NCBI RefSeq assembly: GCF_021568905.1
Contig: NZ_JAKGSB010000002.1
Coordinates: forward strand, 248,001-312,000
Direction: 5' to 3'
From: Zavarzinia marina
Lineage (GTDB): Bacteria; Pseudomonadota; Alphaproteobacteria; Zavarziniales; Zavarziniaceae
Length of the DNA stretch: 64,000 bases
The position numbers and the translations under genes are program-made. The notes below the pieces were generated by a model, which saw only the letters and a program-made list of their open reading frames with translations, was not told where the DNA came from and ran no database searches. Below are positions 1 to 8,651 of the stretch, piece after piece; the stretch's first letter is position 1, and every line of letters begins with the position of its first letter.

Positions 1-1401
1 GCCCCGAATCTGGCCGGCCACGACGGCCCGCTCTATCTGGCGATTGCGGACTCATTGGCTTCGGCCATCGCCGACGGCACCCTGCCGTCGGGCACGCGCC
101 TGCCCACCCATCGCGATCTCGCGGTCCGCCTGGGCGTCACCATCGGCACCGTCACGCGGGCCTATGCCGAGGCGGCGCGCCGGGGCCTGACCGACGGCAC
201 GGTCGGGCGCGGCACCTTCGTGCGCGGGCTGGAACTGGCCGTGCCGGGCAGTGGCGGACTCGTCGGCATCGACCACGAGCGGGCGACCCCGGGGGCCGGG
301 GCCGGCGTCATCAATCTCTCGGTCAACCGACCGGCCATGGGCCCGCAGGTGGAGGCCCTGAAGGCGGCGCTGGCCGAACTTTCGGCATCGGACGATCTGG
401 CGACCGTCATGGGCTATCAATTCCCGGCCGGCGCCCCCGCTCATCGTGCCGCCGGCACCGAATGGCTGAAACGCGCAGGCGTCCAGGTCACGCCGGACCG
501 GGTGCTGGTGACCACCGGCTGCCAGAACGCCCAGACCATCGCCCTGATGACGGTGGCCCGGCCGGGCGACATCCTGCTGACCGAAGCCCTCGCCTATCCC
601 GGCCTGACGTCGCTGGCCCGGCGCCTCGGCCTGACCCTCGAACCCGTGGCGCTGGACGAGTCGGGCATGCGCCCCGACGCGCTGGAGGCGGCGTGCCGGG
701 GCGGCGGCCGGCGCTTCGTCTATCTGACGCCGACGATCCAGAATCCGACCGGCTCGGTCATGCCGGAGGACCGGCGCCGCGCCATCGCCGAGGTCGCCGA
801 ACGCTGCGACGCCATCCTGATCGAGGACGACGTCCATGGCTTCCTCGCCGCGCCGCAGGTGCCCATCGCCATGCTGGCACCGGAGCGCACGATCTTCGTC
901 ACCTCGGTCTCCAAGGCCCTGATGCCGGGCCTGCGCACCGGCTATATGGCGATGCCCCGCCGCATGATGGTGGCCGCGACCGAAACCCTGCGCGCCACGA
1001 CCCTGATGGCCCCGCCCCTGATGGCGGAAATCGTGGCGCGCTGGCTGGCCGACGGCACGGCCGAGGCCCTGACCCGCTGGCAGGTGCAGGAAGCGGCCCG
1101 CCGCAACGAGATCGCCGAACGCATCCTCGACCTGCCGGGACCGGCGGACGGTCGCGTGCGCTCCTTCCATCTGTGGCTGAAGCTGGAGAACGGCCGCCGC
1201 GCCACCGACGTGGTGGAGGCGGCCCGCGCCCAGGGCGTCCATGTCGCGACCGGCGCCGCCTTCGCGGTCGGCCGCGGCCCGGCGCCCGAAGCGATCCGCA
1301 TCAGCCTGTCGGCCGCCGCCGACCATGGCGAACTGGCCGCCGGCCTGAGCCGGCTGGCCGAGGCGCTCCGCTTCTGCCCGGACGAACCGGCGCTGATCTG
1401 A
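1..1401 (+). CDS. MocR/PdxR-type transcriptional regulator with aminotransferase domain (5' partial)
   Basis: The reading frame is open from base 1, so the start lies outside the window. The N-terminal part is a GntR-type winged helix (LPSGTRLPTHRDLA, then GTVTRAYAEA as recognition helix and GRGTFV wing). It is followed by a fold-type I PLP aminotransferase domain with NPTG (near base 745), IEDDVHGF and the PLP-lysine motif SVSKALMPGLRTGY (Lys codon at 913). This is the MocR architecture, in which the aminotransferase fold usually senses a PLP-linked ligand instead of catalysing a reaction. Regulators of this family often control a divergent neighbour, but that side is not in view, so the target is unknown. 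The C-terminus is complete. Confidence 0.9.
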   Translation, partial: APNLAGHDGPLYLAIADSLASAIADGTLPSGTRLPTHRDLAVRLGVTIGTVTRAYAEAARRGLTDGTVGRGTFVRGLELAVPGSGGLVGIDHERATPGAGAGVINLSVNRPAMGPQVEALKAALAELSASDDLATVMGYQFPAGAPAHRAAGTEWLKRAGVQVTPDRVLVTTGCQNAQTIALMTVARPGDILLTEALAYPGLTSLARRLGLTLEPVALDESGMRPDALEAACRGGGRRFVYLTPTIQNPTGSVMPEDRRRAIAEVAERCDAILIEDDVHGFLAAPQVPIAMLAPERTIFVTSVSKALMPGLRTGYMAMPRRMMVAATETLRATTLMAPPLMAEIVARWLADGTAEALTRWQVQEAARRNEIAERILDLPGPADGRVRSFHLWLKLENGRRATDVVEAARAQGVHVATGAAFAVGRGPAPEAIRISLSAAADHGELAAGLSRLAEALRFCPDEPALI

Positions 1402-1473
1402 GGCGGCGGTCTGGCACGTTGCCCCCCTTCACGCTAAGGTAGAGGCACCGTTGTCATCCTGGGGCCCGCCGCC

Positions 1474-2226
1474 ATGACCGTTCTGCTCCGCAGCTTCGCA
1501 TTCGGCCTGCTGCTGGCGGCCTCCACCGCGGCCTCAGCCCTGCGGGCCGAGACCGTCGGCCCCCTCGCCGGGCGCATTTGGGGCACGGGTGATGCCGTGA
1601 CGGTCGTCCTGATCCATGGTGATGTTTCGTCCGGTGGTCCCGCCGACTATCTGTATCCCATGGCCGAACTGCTGGCGGCCGCGCATCCGGATGCGCGGGT
1701 CGTCGCCCTGCTGCGCCCCGGCTACGAGGATTCCGACGGCCGGAAGAGCGAGGGCAGCAACAACGGCCGCCGCGATCATTACACCGAAACGAACAATGAC
1801 CTGCTGGCGGCCGCGCTGAAGGCGGCCAGGGGTGCCAGCCGCCGGCTGGTCGTGATGGGTCATTCCGGCGGTTCGGCCCAATTGGGCGCCGTGATCGGCC
1901 GCCACCCCGGGATCGTCGATTCGGCGATCCTGGTGTCCTGCCCCTGCGATCTGCGGCGATGGCGGAAGGATCGCAACCGCAAGGTCTGGAGCAACAGCCA
2001 GTCACCCAGCACCTATGCCGAGGATGTGCCGGCGACGACGCGGGTGATCGCCATCACCGGTGCCCGTGACGACAATACCTTTGCCTATCTGGCCAGCGAT
2101 TATGTGGCGGATCTGCGCGAAGCCGGCGTCGACGCCAGCTTCACCGAAGTGGCGGGCGCCGGCCACCGCTTCGATGCGCTGTCGGCGGCGGTCGCACAGG
2201 CCATCGCGGGGGAAATCGCGCGCTGA
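1474..2226 (+). CDS. secreted alpha/beta hydrolase
   Basis: The protein has 250 residues. Residues 1 to about 26 form a signal peptide (positively charged start, Leu/Ala-rich core, Ala-x-Ala-like end), so it is probably periplasmic. An oxyanion-type HG pair lies at 48-49, the nucleophile elbow GHSGG places Ser at 131, an acidic pair lies at 199-200, and GAGH supplies His231. These residues fit an alpha/beta-hydrolase triad. The substrate cannot be read from the sequence. The gene stands alone, 72 nt after the MocR-type gene on the same strand. The start was chosen because it gives a full signal peptide. Confidence 0.8.
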   Translation: MTVLLRSFAFGLLLAASTAASALRAETVGPLAGRIWGTGDAVTVVLIHGDVSSGGPADYLYPMAELLAAAHPDARVVALLRPGYEDSDGRKSEGSNNGRRDHYTETNNDLLAAALKAARGASRRLVVMGHSGGSAQLGAVIGRHPGIVDSAILVSCPCDLRRWRKDRNRKVWSNSQSPSTYAEDVPATTRVIAITGARDDNTFAYLASDYVADLREAGVDASFTEVAGAGHRFDALSAAVAQAIAGEIAR

Positions 2227-2340
2227 ACGCCAGGCTCCTGATCGCAGGGCCCCAATCGCCGCGCCCTTGATCCATGTCTGGTCGCGGGCACGCGAATGAC
2301 GGCATGATCGCTGCGGATCAACCCGCCAGGAGCCCGCCCG

Positions 2341-2535
2341 ATGAACACCGGCGTCATCATCGTCATCGCCTATTGGCTCGCCTGGCTCGCCATCACGAGT
2401 TTCGACCTGCTGGGTTTCGGCAAGGCGGACGTCTTCGGTTTCAGCGGCCCCGTGCTCTATTTCGGCCTCGGCCTCGTCGTCTTCCTGGCCGGGGCCATGA
2501 CCTATGGCATCTTCGTTCAGGTCGGTCGGCGGTGA
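2341..2535 (+). CDS. small two-helix membrane protein, unknown function
   Basis: This 64-residue protein has two hydrophobic segments, at about residues 3-25 and 36-58, joined by a short polar loop (GFGKADVFG) and ending in a basic tail. I do not recognise the family. The frame opens with ATG after AGGAGCCCGCCCG, whose AGGAG is a good ribosome binding site. The hydrophobic pattern argues for a real product. It lies between the hydrolase gene and the 3' end of the RTX gene on the other strand. Confidence 0.55.
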   Translation: MNTGVIIVIAYWLAWLAITSFDLLGFGKADVFGFSGPVLYFGLGLVVFLAGAMTYGIFVQVGRR

Positions 2536-2606
2536 CGTCGGTTTCCGGGCGATAAATCAATCGGCCGGCGGGCACGCCCCATCGGCGCGCCCACCGGCAC
2601 GACAGG

Positions 2607-4901
2607 TCAGACGAAGATGAAGTCGGTGGCGTGGACATTGACGCCGTTGGCGATCTCGATCACGTCGTGGACGGCGCCATTGGCCGAATTGATCTGCCAA
2701 TGGGTGGCGTCGAGCCGGACCAGGCTGGCGCCGGCCGCGGCACTGCCGTAGCCCGAAAAGACGAAGCTGTCGCCGGCACCGGCGCCGCCGCCGACGAAAT
2801 CGGTCACCGTGTCGCCGTCCGCCTGGCCGGCACTGAAGGCAAAGACGTCGCGGCCTGCACCGCCGGTCAGCACGTCGATGCCGGCACCGCCGTCCAGCGT
2901 GTCGTTGCCGCCGAGACCGAGAAGGACGTCGGCACCGCCGAGCCCGGACAAAGTGTTCGCCCCGCCGGCACCGGTCAGCATGTTGTCGCCCGCATTGCCG
3001 GTTGCGTCGATCGCCGTGTTCCGGGTCAGGACAAGATTCTCGATGCCGCTGGCGATGGTGAAGGAGATGGCGGCCCGCACGGTATCCACGCCGTCACCGC
3101 CGGCCTCACTCGCTGTATCGCCGGCGGTGTCGACGACATAGGTATCGTCGCCCAGGCCGCCGCGCATGGTGTCGTCGCCCGCGCCGCCGTCGAGCGTGTC
3201 GCGGCCGGCGTCGCCGAAGAGCATGTCGTCGTCGTTTCCGCCGAGAAGCTCGTCGTCGCCGTCGCCGCCCTCGAGACGGTCCGCACCGGCCCGGCCGTCG
3301 ATCAGGTCGTCGCCGGCTTCGCCGAGCAGGCGGTTATTGCCGCCATTGCCGGTCATCGTATTCGCCAACTCGTTGCCGGTGGCGGCGATATTGGCCGAGC
3401 CCGACTGGCGAAGATCCTCAATGCCGGCCATCAGCGTGTAGGTGACGCTCGCATAAACGAGATCGTGACCGGAACCGACGCTTTCATCGGCGACGTCGGT
3501 GGCGATGTCGACATAGTAGATGTCGTCGCCATGGCCGCCGTGCATGATATCGGCCCCGGCACCACCCTGGAGGACGTCGTCACCCCACCTGCCTTCGAGC
3601 TGGTCCGCCGCCGCGCCGCCGTTCAGGAAGTCGTTGTCGTCACCGCCGTCGAGCCTGTCTTCGCCTGCACCGCCGATCAGGGTGTCGTCGCCGGCTTCGC
3701 CCTGCAGCCTGTCCTCGCCCGTGCCGCCCACCAGGGTATCGTCGCCGGCTTGGCCCTGCAGCAGGTCGTCGCCGCCATTGCCGACCAGCCGGTCCGCGTC
3801 GCTGCCGCCGGTGACGTTGTTGTCGCTGTTGTTGCCGGTGCCCCGGAAGCTGCCGGTCCCGTCGAACACCAGCTTCTCTACATTGGCGCGCAGACCGTAG
3901 GCGGCAAGAGAGGTCACGACCGTATCGCTGCCCTCGCCGGCCTTTTCGACCGTCTTGTCCGCCGTGTCGTCGATCCGGTAGAGATCGTTGCCGTCACCGC
4001 CCGCGAGGAGGTCCGTGCCGGTGCCGCCGTCCAATTGGTCGTTGCCGTCGTCGCCGAACAGGCGATCGTCGCCCTCGTCGCCGAAGAGCATGTCGCCGCT
4101 GTCGCCGCCATGCACATTGTCGTCGTCGGCACCGCCGTGGAGGACCTGGACGCCCAGCGCACCGTCCATCCGATCGTCGCCGGCGTCGCCGAAAGCCTCG
4201 TCGAAGCCGCTACCGGAACTGTTGCCGGCATCGATCCTGTCGTTGCCGTCGCCGCCGTGGATGACGTCGTCACCCGGCCCCCCCAGCAGAATGTCGTCGC
4301 CGGCCGCGCCGTCGAGTTGGTCGTCGCCCCCCGCGCCGTCGAGCCAGTCGATGAGGGCGCTGCCGACGATCACGTCGGCATAGCGGCTGCCGTCCAGGGC
4401 AACCCGCTCGATGTCGATCAGGGTGATGTCGGTGTTGGTGTCCAGAGTGCTGGCACGGGAGGCCGAAAAATCGAAATAGGCGGTGTCGAAGCCGGCGCCG
4501 CCGTCGAGAATGTCCGCTTCGACGATCGCCCCGGGCCAGAGAATGTCGTTGCCGGCGCCACCCGACAGTTGGTCGGTGCCAGTGCCGCCGTCGATCAGGT
4601 CGTTACCGTCGCCACCTTCGATTTCGTCGTCGCCGGCCTCGCCAAGGAGACCGTCGTCGCCCGCGCCACCAAAGATCTGGTCGTTGCCCCCCTCGCCGGA
4701 GATGAGGTCGGCGCCGTCATTGCCGTTGAGCACGTCGGGCCCGTTGCCGCCGACGATGATGTCGTCACCGCCGAGACCACTGATGGTGTTGCTGCTGGTG
4801 TCCGCCCCCGGATAGGAGCCATAGGGAAAGGCGGCGATCCTGTCGTTGCCGTTCGTCCCGGTGATGTTGTCGCTGCCCGTGGTGCCAAACCGATCGGCCA
4901 T
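2607..4901 (-). CDS. RTX (hemolysin-type calcium-binding repeat) protein
   Basis: This acidic protein of 764 residues consists almost entirely of GGxGxDxLx-type nonapeptide repeats, which in known RTX proteins bind calcium as parallel beta rolls. The repeats start immediately after the initiator, with no enzymatic domain in front. Repeat blocks are separated by three related linker modules of about 60 residues (near 306-366, 459-518 and 586-645), each with a D-x-Y-x-V/I-D opening and an N-x-x-T-G ending. The last 80 residues (DVFAFSAG to the terminal FIFV) resemble the C-terminal secretion region of type I secreted RTX proteins. No ABC exporter or membrane fusion gene is in the window. The start has a GAGGG ribosome site. 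The product could be an adhesin or surface-layer-like protein; no catalytic function is visible. Confidence 0.85.
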   Translation of the reverse strand: MADRFGTTGSDNITGTNGNDRIAAFPYGSYPGADTSSNTISGLGGDDIIVGGNGPDVLNGNDGADLISGEGGNDQIFGGAGDDGLLGEAGDDEIEGGDGNDLIDGGTGTDQLSGGAGNDILWPGAIVEADILDGGAGFDTAYFDFSASRASTLDTNTDITLIDIERVALDGSRYADVIVGSALIDWLDGAGGDDQLDGAAGDDILLGGPGDDVIHGGDGNDRIDAGNSSGSGFDEAFGDAGDDRMDGALGVQVLHGGADDDNVHGGDSGDMLFGDEGDDRLFGDDGNDQLDGGTGTDLLAGGDGNDLYRIDDTADKTVEKAGEGSDTVVTSLAAYGLRANVEKLVFDGTGSFRGTGNNSDNNVTGGSDADRLVGNGGDDLLQGQAGDDTLVGGTGEDRLQGEAGDDTLIGGAGEDRLDGGDDNDFLNGGAAADQLEGRWGDDVLQGGAGADIMHGGHGDDIYYVDIATDVADESVGSGHDLVYASVTYTLMAGIEDLRQSGSANIAATGNELANTMTGNGGNNRLLGEAGDDLIDGRAGADRLEGGDGDDELLGGNDDDMLFGDAGRDTLDGGAGDDTMRGGLGDDTYVVDTAGDTASEAGGDGVDTVRAAISFTIASGIENLVLTRNTAIDATGNAGDNMLTGAGGANTLSGLGGADVLLGLGGNDTLDGGAGIDVLTGGAGRDVFAFSAGQADGDTVTDFVGGGAGAGDSFVFSGYGSAAAGASLVRLDATHWQINSANGAVHDVIEIANGVNVHATDFIFV

Positions 4902-5019
4902 GATCGCCCTCTATGTCTCTTCTTACGGTTGATACGGCAGTATGCCGGTAAGTGAGACCGCGGGAAGTCATTTCAATGGCATGAATATGTCCGATACACG
5001 TTTTTGGGGAGATCGGCGA

Positions 5020-5296
5020 TCAGACGAAGACATAGTCCGTCGCGTGGACGTTCGCACCATTGGCCGGTTCGATGGCGTCGTGGATGGTGCCGCCGGCCGA
5101 ATTGATTTGCCATGCGTTGAAGCGATCCGCACGAAGCTGGCGCCGGTGTTCGCCGTGTCGTTGCCCCGCCGCCATCGAGCCGGTCGACGCCCTCGTCGAG
5201 GGCCGGGCCTTCGTCCGATGGATAGCCGACGGTGCGATCGTCCCCGGCCGTTTCGTTCAGATTGACGACCCCATGGGTCCCCACGATGACAGGCAT
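5020..5296 (-). pseudogene. decayed, internally deleted RTX protein gene
   Basis: From ATG at 5296 the frame reads MPVIVGTHGVVNLNETAGDD and then a degenerate RTX-like RLDGGG. This matches the usual N-terminus of RTX proteins. A frame change then follows. In a different frame, the last 30 or so codons read WQINSAGGTIHDAIEPANG and NVHATDYVFV with a stop at 5020-5022, clearly matching the C-terminus of the neighbouring intact RTX protein (WQINSANGAVHDVIEIANG, NVHATDFIFV). The N- and C-terminal ends are thus joined after loss of the repeat region and are out of frame. It is best read as a tandem paralogue that has decayed. The intact copy lies 118 nt downstream on the same strand. Confidence 0.75.
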
Positions 5297-5602
5297 CCGA
5301 TTCCACCCCGCTCTCGACGCCTTGCGCATGCTCGCGTGAGGGGAACCATGGTGTCCGGGACCCGCACCGCCATGACGACCGCCACGATCGGGCCGGCCGC
5401 ACCGACTCAATATGCGCGATCTTCGCGTGAGTTCCGCTCGACGGCCTCCGAGACGCGGGCCCGGCGGATGTGTTTGCCGGCTCGTGCCCAAGCGCGCCGC
5501 CGCGACGGCGACGGGAACGCCATGGTCGGCGCCGAACATTGCCCGACCGTTGCCGGGGGGCCGATCATCGATTTTCAGGAGATTTCGCGGGCTTGGGTAC
5601 GG
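5297..5602. other. 306-nt stretch without a recognisable gene
   Basis: Between the RTX relic and the tRNA I see no convincing coding frame. The frames open across it produce arginine/proline-rich translations typical of noncoding GC-rich DNA. It may contain remnants of the promoter of the decayed RTX gene. No repeats or hairpin-plus-T-tract terminator were noticed. Confidence 0.4.
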
Positions 5603-5678
5603 TGGTGGAGCTGAGGGGAATCGAACCCCTGACCTCCTCATTGCGAACGAGGCGCTCTCCCATCTGAGCTACAGCCCC
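5603..5678 (-). tRNA. tRNA-Ala (anticodon CGC)
   Basis: Read on the minus strand, the 76 nt begin GGGGCTG and end CAGCTCC-A-CCA, giving a seven-pair acceptor stem (one G-U) with an encoded CCA end. The D arm (GCTCAGATGGGAGAGC), an anticodon stem CCTCG/TGAGG with loop TTCGCAA, and the T arm with GTTCGATTC loop are all present. The anticodon is CGC, reading the alanine codon GCG, which is frequent in this genome. It stands alone, flanked by the RTX relic and yggT. Confidence 0.95.
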
Positions 5679-5788
5679 GTACCCGCCGTTTGCGAGGCGC
5701 GAAAAATGCTCTAAGGCTTATCGTCTGTCAAGCGGGTTGCGCGCGCGCGTCCCACGTCCTACATCGGCAGGGTTGCCGCCGCGGATGG

Positions 5789-6079
5789 ATGCTCATGATT
5801 GCCTTGGTTCAGACGATCGACCTCGTCCTCAATCTCTACTCCTGGGTGCTGATCATCTCGGCGATCATGTCCTGGCTGATCGCCTTCAACGTGATCAATC
5901 CCTACAGCCCGGCGGTCCGATCCATCGGCCAGGGGCTCTATGTCATCACCGAGCCGCTGCTCAGGCCGATCCGTCAGGTGATCCCGACCGCGGGGGGGAT
6001 CGACTTCGCGCCCCTCGTGCTGCTGATCATCATCTTCTTCCTGCGCCGCTTCATTCCCGAGATCCTTCTCGGCATCTGA
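5789..6079 (+). CDS. YggT family integral membrane protein
   Basis: The product has about 96 residues. Two long hydrophobic segments (about 8-30 and 71-92) flank the family hallmark region [19 protein letters not shown] and the [12 protein letters not shown] motif. YggT proteins are small inner-membrane proteins whose precise role is unsettled; some are linked to osmotic or division phenotypes. The stop overlaps the start of the next gene (TGATG), so both are translationally coupled, an arrangement often seen for yggT with the DUF167 gene. The start is ATG 5789 or ATG 5795; the ribosome site does not decide clearly. Confidence 0.88.
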   Translation: MLMIALVQTIDLVLNLYSWVLIISAIMSWLIAFNVINPYSPAVRSIGQGLYVITEPLLRPIRQVIPTAGGIDFAPLVLLIIIFFLRRFIPEILLGI

Positions 6080-6417
6080 TGAGCGCGCCGCCCTACAGCG
6101 CCGAGGCCGGGGGCGAGGCGGTGCGGCTCGCCGTGCGGCTGTCGCCGCGCGCGTCGCGGAATGCGCTGGACGGGGTGGTCACCGGCGCCGACGGGCGCAC
6201 GGCCGTCGCCATCAAGCTGAATGCGCCGCCGGTCGACGGCGCCGCCAACGACGCCCTGATCCGCTTCCTGGCCGATGCCCTGGACGTGCCGAAATCTTCC
6301 GTGGCGATCCGTTCCGGCCACACCTCGCGACAAAAGCTGGTCCAGATCCAGGGTGCGGCGACGGTGCTGTTGCAGCGCCTCGACAAATGGCTTACGCCCG
6401 CTTCTCCAGCCAAGTGA
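6079..6417 (+). CDS. DUF167 (YggU) family protein
   Basis: This 112-residue protein carries the DUF167 signature: [12 protein letters not shown], the [12 protein letters not shown] core and [20 protein letters not shown] followed by RQKLV. The family has a known small alpha/beta fold but no assigned biochemical role. The ATG at 6079 shares bases with the yggT stop, which fixes the start. folD begins 11 nt after its stop, so yggT, this gene and folD probably form one transcript. Confidence 0.88.
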   Translation: MSAPPYSAEAGGEAVRLAVRLSPRASRNALDGVVTGADGRTAVAIKLNAPPVDGAANDALIRFLADALDVPKSSVAIRSGHTSRQKLVQIQGAATVLLQRLDKWLTPASPAK

Positions 6418-6428
6418 CGGGGATTCCC

Positions 6429-7316
6429 ATGACCGCAGCAGTGATCGACGGCAAGGCCTTCGCGGCCGGCCTGCGCGCCCGCGTCGCCGCCGAAGTGGCG
6501 CGGCTGAAACAGGAAAACGGCCTGGTGCCGGGCCTCGCGGTGGTGCTGGTGGGCGACGATCCGGCAAGCCATGTCTATGTCCGCAACAAGGGCGAGCAGA
6601 CCCGCGCCGCCGGCATGAAGTCCTTCGAATTCCGCCTGCCCGCCGATGCCCCCGAAAGCGCCCTTCTGGATCAGGTCGCGGCGCTGAACGCCGACCCCGC
6701 CGTCCATGGCATCCTGGTGCAGCTGCCCCTGCCGAAACACATGGATTCCGCCAAGGTGATCGACCTGATCGACCCCGCGAAGGATGTCGACGGCTTTCAC
6801 GTCATCAATGCCGGCAGGCTGGCGGTCGGCCAGCCCGGCATGGTGCCCTGCACCCCGCTCGGCTGCCTGATGCTGATCAAGGACCGGCTGGGGCCGAATC
6901 TGTCCGGGTTCGACGCCCTGGTCGTCGGGCGTTCCAACATCGTCGGCAAGCCCATGGCGCAACTGCTGCTGCGCGAAAGCTGCACCGTCACCATCGCCCA
7001 TTCCCGGACCCGCGATCTGCCGGCCCTGGCGCGCAAGGCCGATATTCTCGTGGCGGCCGTCGGCGTGCCCGAAATGGTGAAGGGCGACTGGGTGAAGCCC
7101 GGCGCCGTCGTCATCGACGTCGGCATGAACCGCATCCCCAAGGACGGCGGCGGCACGCGGCTGGTCGGCGACGTCGCCTATGGCGAAGCGGCGGCGGTCG
7201 CGGGCCATATCACCCCGGTGCCCGGCGGGGTCGGCCCCATGACCATCGCCTGCCTGCTGGCCAATTGCTTGACGGCGGCCTGCGCCCAGGCTGGAGTGGA
7301 CGCGCCCGCGCTCTGA
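6429..7316 (+). CDS. folD: bifunctional methylenetetrahydrofolate dehydrogenase / methenyltetrahydrofolate cyclohydrolase FolD
   Basis: The 295 residues match the usual FolD length. The enzyme interconverts methylene-, methenyl- and formyl-tetrahydrofolate using NADP in the cytoplasm. Visible motifs are [13 protein letters not shown] (Tyr50 and catalytic Lys54), [17 protein letters not shown], the nucleotide-binding [17 protein letters not shown], and [10 protein letters not shown] near the C-terminus. ATG 6429 is preferred over an in-frame ATG at 6387 because GGGGA lies just upstream and the earlier start would overlap the DUF167 gene. Confidence 0.97.
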   Translation: MTAAVIDGKAFAAGLRARVAAEVARLKQENGLVPGLAVVLVGDDPASHVYVRNKGEQTRAAGMKSFEFRLPADAPESALLDQVAALNADPAVHGILVQLPLPKHMDSAKVIDLIDPAKDVDGFHVINAGRLAVGQPGMVPCTPLGCLMLIKDRLGPNLSGFDALVVGRSNIVGKPMAQLLLRESCTVTIAHSRTRDLPALARKADILVAAVGVPEMVKGDWVKPGAVVIDVGMNRIPKDGGGTRLVGDVAYGEAAAVAGHITPVPGGVGPMTIACLLANCLTAACAQAGVDAPAL

Positions 7317-7357
7317 GCGCGGCCCCCTTCGTCCCGGAAACCACCCCGGAAACCGCC

Positions 7358-8026
7358 ATGTCGCTGTCGCTGCCGTTCGACGCCCATCTGCTGCAACTCT
7401 ATCTGGTCGCCGTGATCGTGCTGGTGCTGATCCCGGGGCCGGATTTCCTGCTGGTGCTGGGCCGCGCCCTGTTCGACGGGCGGCCGGCCGCCTGGACCGC
7501 GATCGCCGGCATCACCCTCGGCAATTTCATTCACTCCAGCCTCGCCGCCGCCGGGATCTCCGCCCTGGTCGCCGCCTCGCCCGATCTCTTCAACGGGCTG
7601 AAGACGCTCGGCGCGCTCTATCTCGCCTGGCTCGGCGTTCGGGCGCTGCGGGAGGCCTGGCGGCAATGGCGCGGCCCGGCGGCCGACGGCGCCCGCCGCC
7701 CGTCTGTCGAGGGGCGGCGCCGCATCTTCACCCAGGCCCTGGTCAACAATCTGCTGAACGCCAAGGTGATCCTGTTCTATCTCGCCTTCGTGCCGCAGTT
7801 CGTCGCCCCCGGCCTCGGCCATGTCGCCCTGCAGACCTTCGTCATGGGCCAGATGGTCGCCGTGATCGGCGGGCTCTATCTGGCCGCGATCGCCGCCTTC
7901 GCCGCCGGCACCGCGAACCGGATCGCCGCCAACCGCTGGTTCCGGACCGCGGTCGACGGCCTGTCGGGCCTGATCTTCGTCGGCTTCGCGCTGCGCCTGT
8001 TCTTCACCGAGCGCAAACTGGTCTGA
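7358..8026 (+). CDS. LysE/RhtB family exporter
   Basis: This membrane protein of 222 residues has about six hydrophobic segments and the family signature near the N-terminus (LIPGPDFLLVLGRALFDG). The motif NLLNAKVILFYLAFVPQFV in the second half is also typical. The family exports amino acids or related metabolites by proton antiport, and the specific substrate cannot be told. It follows folD by 41 nt and may be read from the same transcript. It converges on the VOC-family gene with only 8 nt between stops. Confidence 0.9.
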   Translation: MSLSLPFDAHLLQLYLVAVIVLVLIPGPDFLLVLGRALFDGRPAAWTAIAGITLGNFIHSSLAAAGISALVAASPDLFNGLKTLGALYLAWLGVRALREAWRQWRGPAADGARRPSVEGRRRIFTQALVNNLLNAKVILFYLAFVPQFVAPGLGHVALQTFVMGQMVAVIGGLYLAAIAAFAAGTANRIAANRWFRTAVDGLSGLIFVGFALRLFFTERKLV

Positions 8027-8034
8027 ACGACCGT

Positions 8035-8493
8035 TCAGCCGCCATACATGGCGGCGGCCCGGCGCGACAATTCCTCCGGATCGACGTCCTCGATATGGGT
8101 CGAGACGTGCCAGACGTGGCCGAAGGGATCGGCCAGGGTGGCCATGCGGTCGCCGTAGAACTTGTCCTCGGCCGGCGATCGCACCTCCGCCCCGGCGGCC
8201 TCGGCCTTCGCCACCACCGCATCGACGTCCGGACAATAGAACATCAGGGTATAAGCCGATCCCGCCCCCTTCACCGGCGCCACCGCGCCCATTTCGGGGT
8301 GGGGATCGGCCAGCATGACCACGCCGCCGCCGATCCGCACCTCGGCATGGCCGATGCGGCCGCCGGGCGCCGCGATGCGGAACAATTCGACCGCGCCGAA
8401 GACCGAGACATAGAAGTCGATCGCCGCCGATGCACCATCGACGATGATATAGGGGGTGACGGCCTCATAGCCGTCGGGAATTGCCTTGACCAT
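8035..8493 (-). CDS. VOC superfamily protein (PhnB/glyoxalase-like)
   Basis: The 152 residues form two beta-alpha-beta-beta-beta modules of the vicinal oxygen chelate fold: VTPYIIVDGASAAIDFYVSVFG at the start, GHAEVRIGGGVVMLAD, then DVDAVVAKAEAAGAEV and a closing DPFGHVWHVSTH. The pattern is that of the PhnB-like subgroup often annotated as glyoxalase/bleomycin resistance. The actual ligand or reaction is unknown. AGGAGG lies a few bases before the ATG, a near-perfect ribosome site that fixes the start. Confidence 0.85.
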   Translation of the reverse strand: MVKAIPDGYEAVTPYIIVDGASAAIDFYVSVFGAVELFRIAAPGGRIGHAEVRIGGGVVMLADPHPEMGAVAPVKGAGSAYTLMFYCPDVDAVVAKAEAAGAEVRSPAEDKFYGDRMATLADPFGHVWHVSTHIEDVDPEELSRRAAAMYGG

Positions 8494-8619
8494 GTCGCCC
8501 TCCTGAATGTTCTCATAACGTTCTCATCGGGACCGAGGAGAGTCAACACGCCGAATATGAAGTTTCGGCGACCCCCAATTGTCGGGGCCTTTGGGCCGGA
8601 AGGCGCGTTTGCCTGGGGA

Positions 8620-8644
8620 AGATCCCGTCCTGCGCCGGGATGAC
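8620..8644 (-). repeat. short dispersed palindromic repeat, copy 1
   Basis: On the minus strand this reads GTCATCCCGGCG, then CAGGACGGGATCT. It is an imperfect inverted repeat that recurs on the plus strand at 38915-38939 with two differences. It sits in the 158-nt gap between two minus-strand genes. It resembles the REP-like GTCATCCCGGC...GCCGGGAT elements found between genes in many proteobacteria. Confidence 0.55.
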
Positions 8645-8651
8645 ACCCGGG

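Noticed and set aside
2700-4900. The regularly spaced short repeats, considered as a CRISPR array or tandem DNA satellite
   Set aside because: The period follows codons of the nonapeptide RTX repeat; units differ in sequence and there are no unique spacers.
2631-4955. A 774-codon frame antisense to the RTX gene with a repetitive Val/Ala-rich translation
   Set aside because: The repetition is only the complement of the GGxGxD repeat codons. It has no independent start signal, and the sense frame is a clear RTX protein.
5297-5602. The frame running from the tRNA through to the RTX relic, considered as a 222-residue protein
   Set aside because: Its first half crosses the tRNA gene and is Arg/Pro-rich noise; only the part from 5296 onward resembles an RTX protein.
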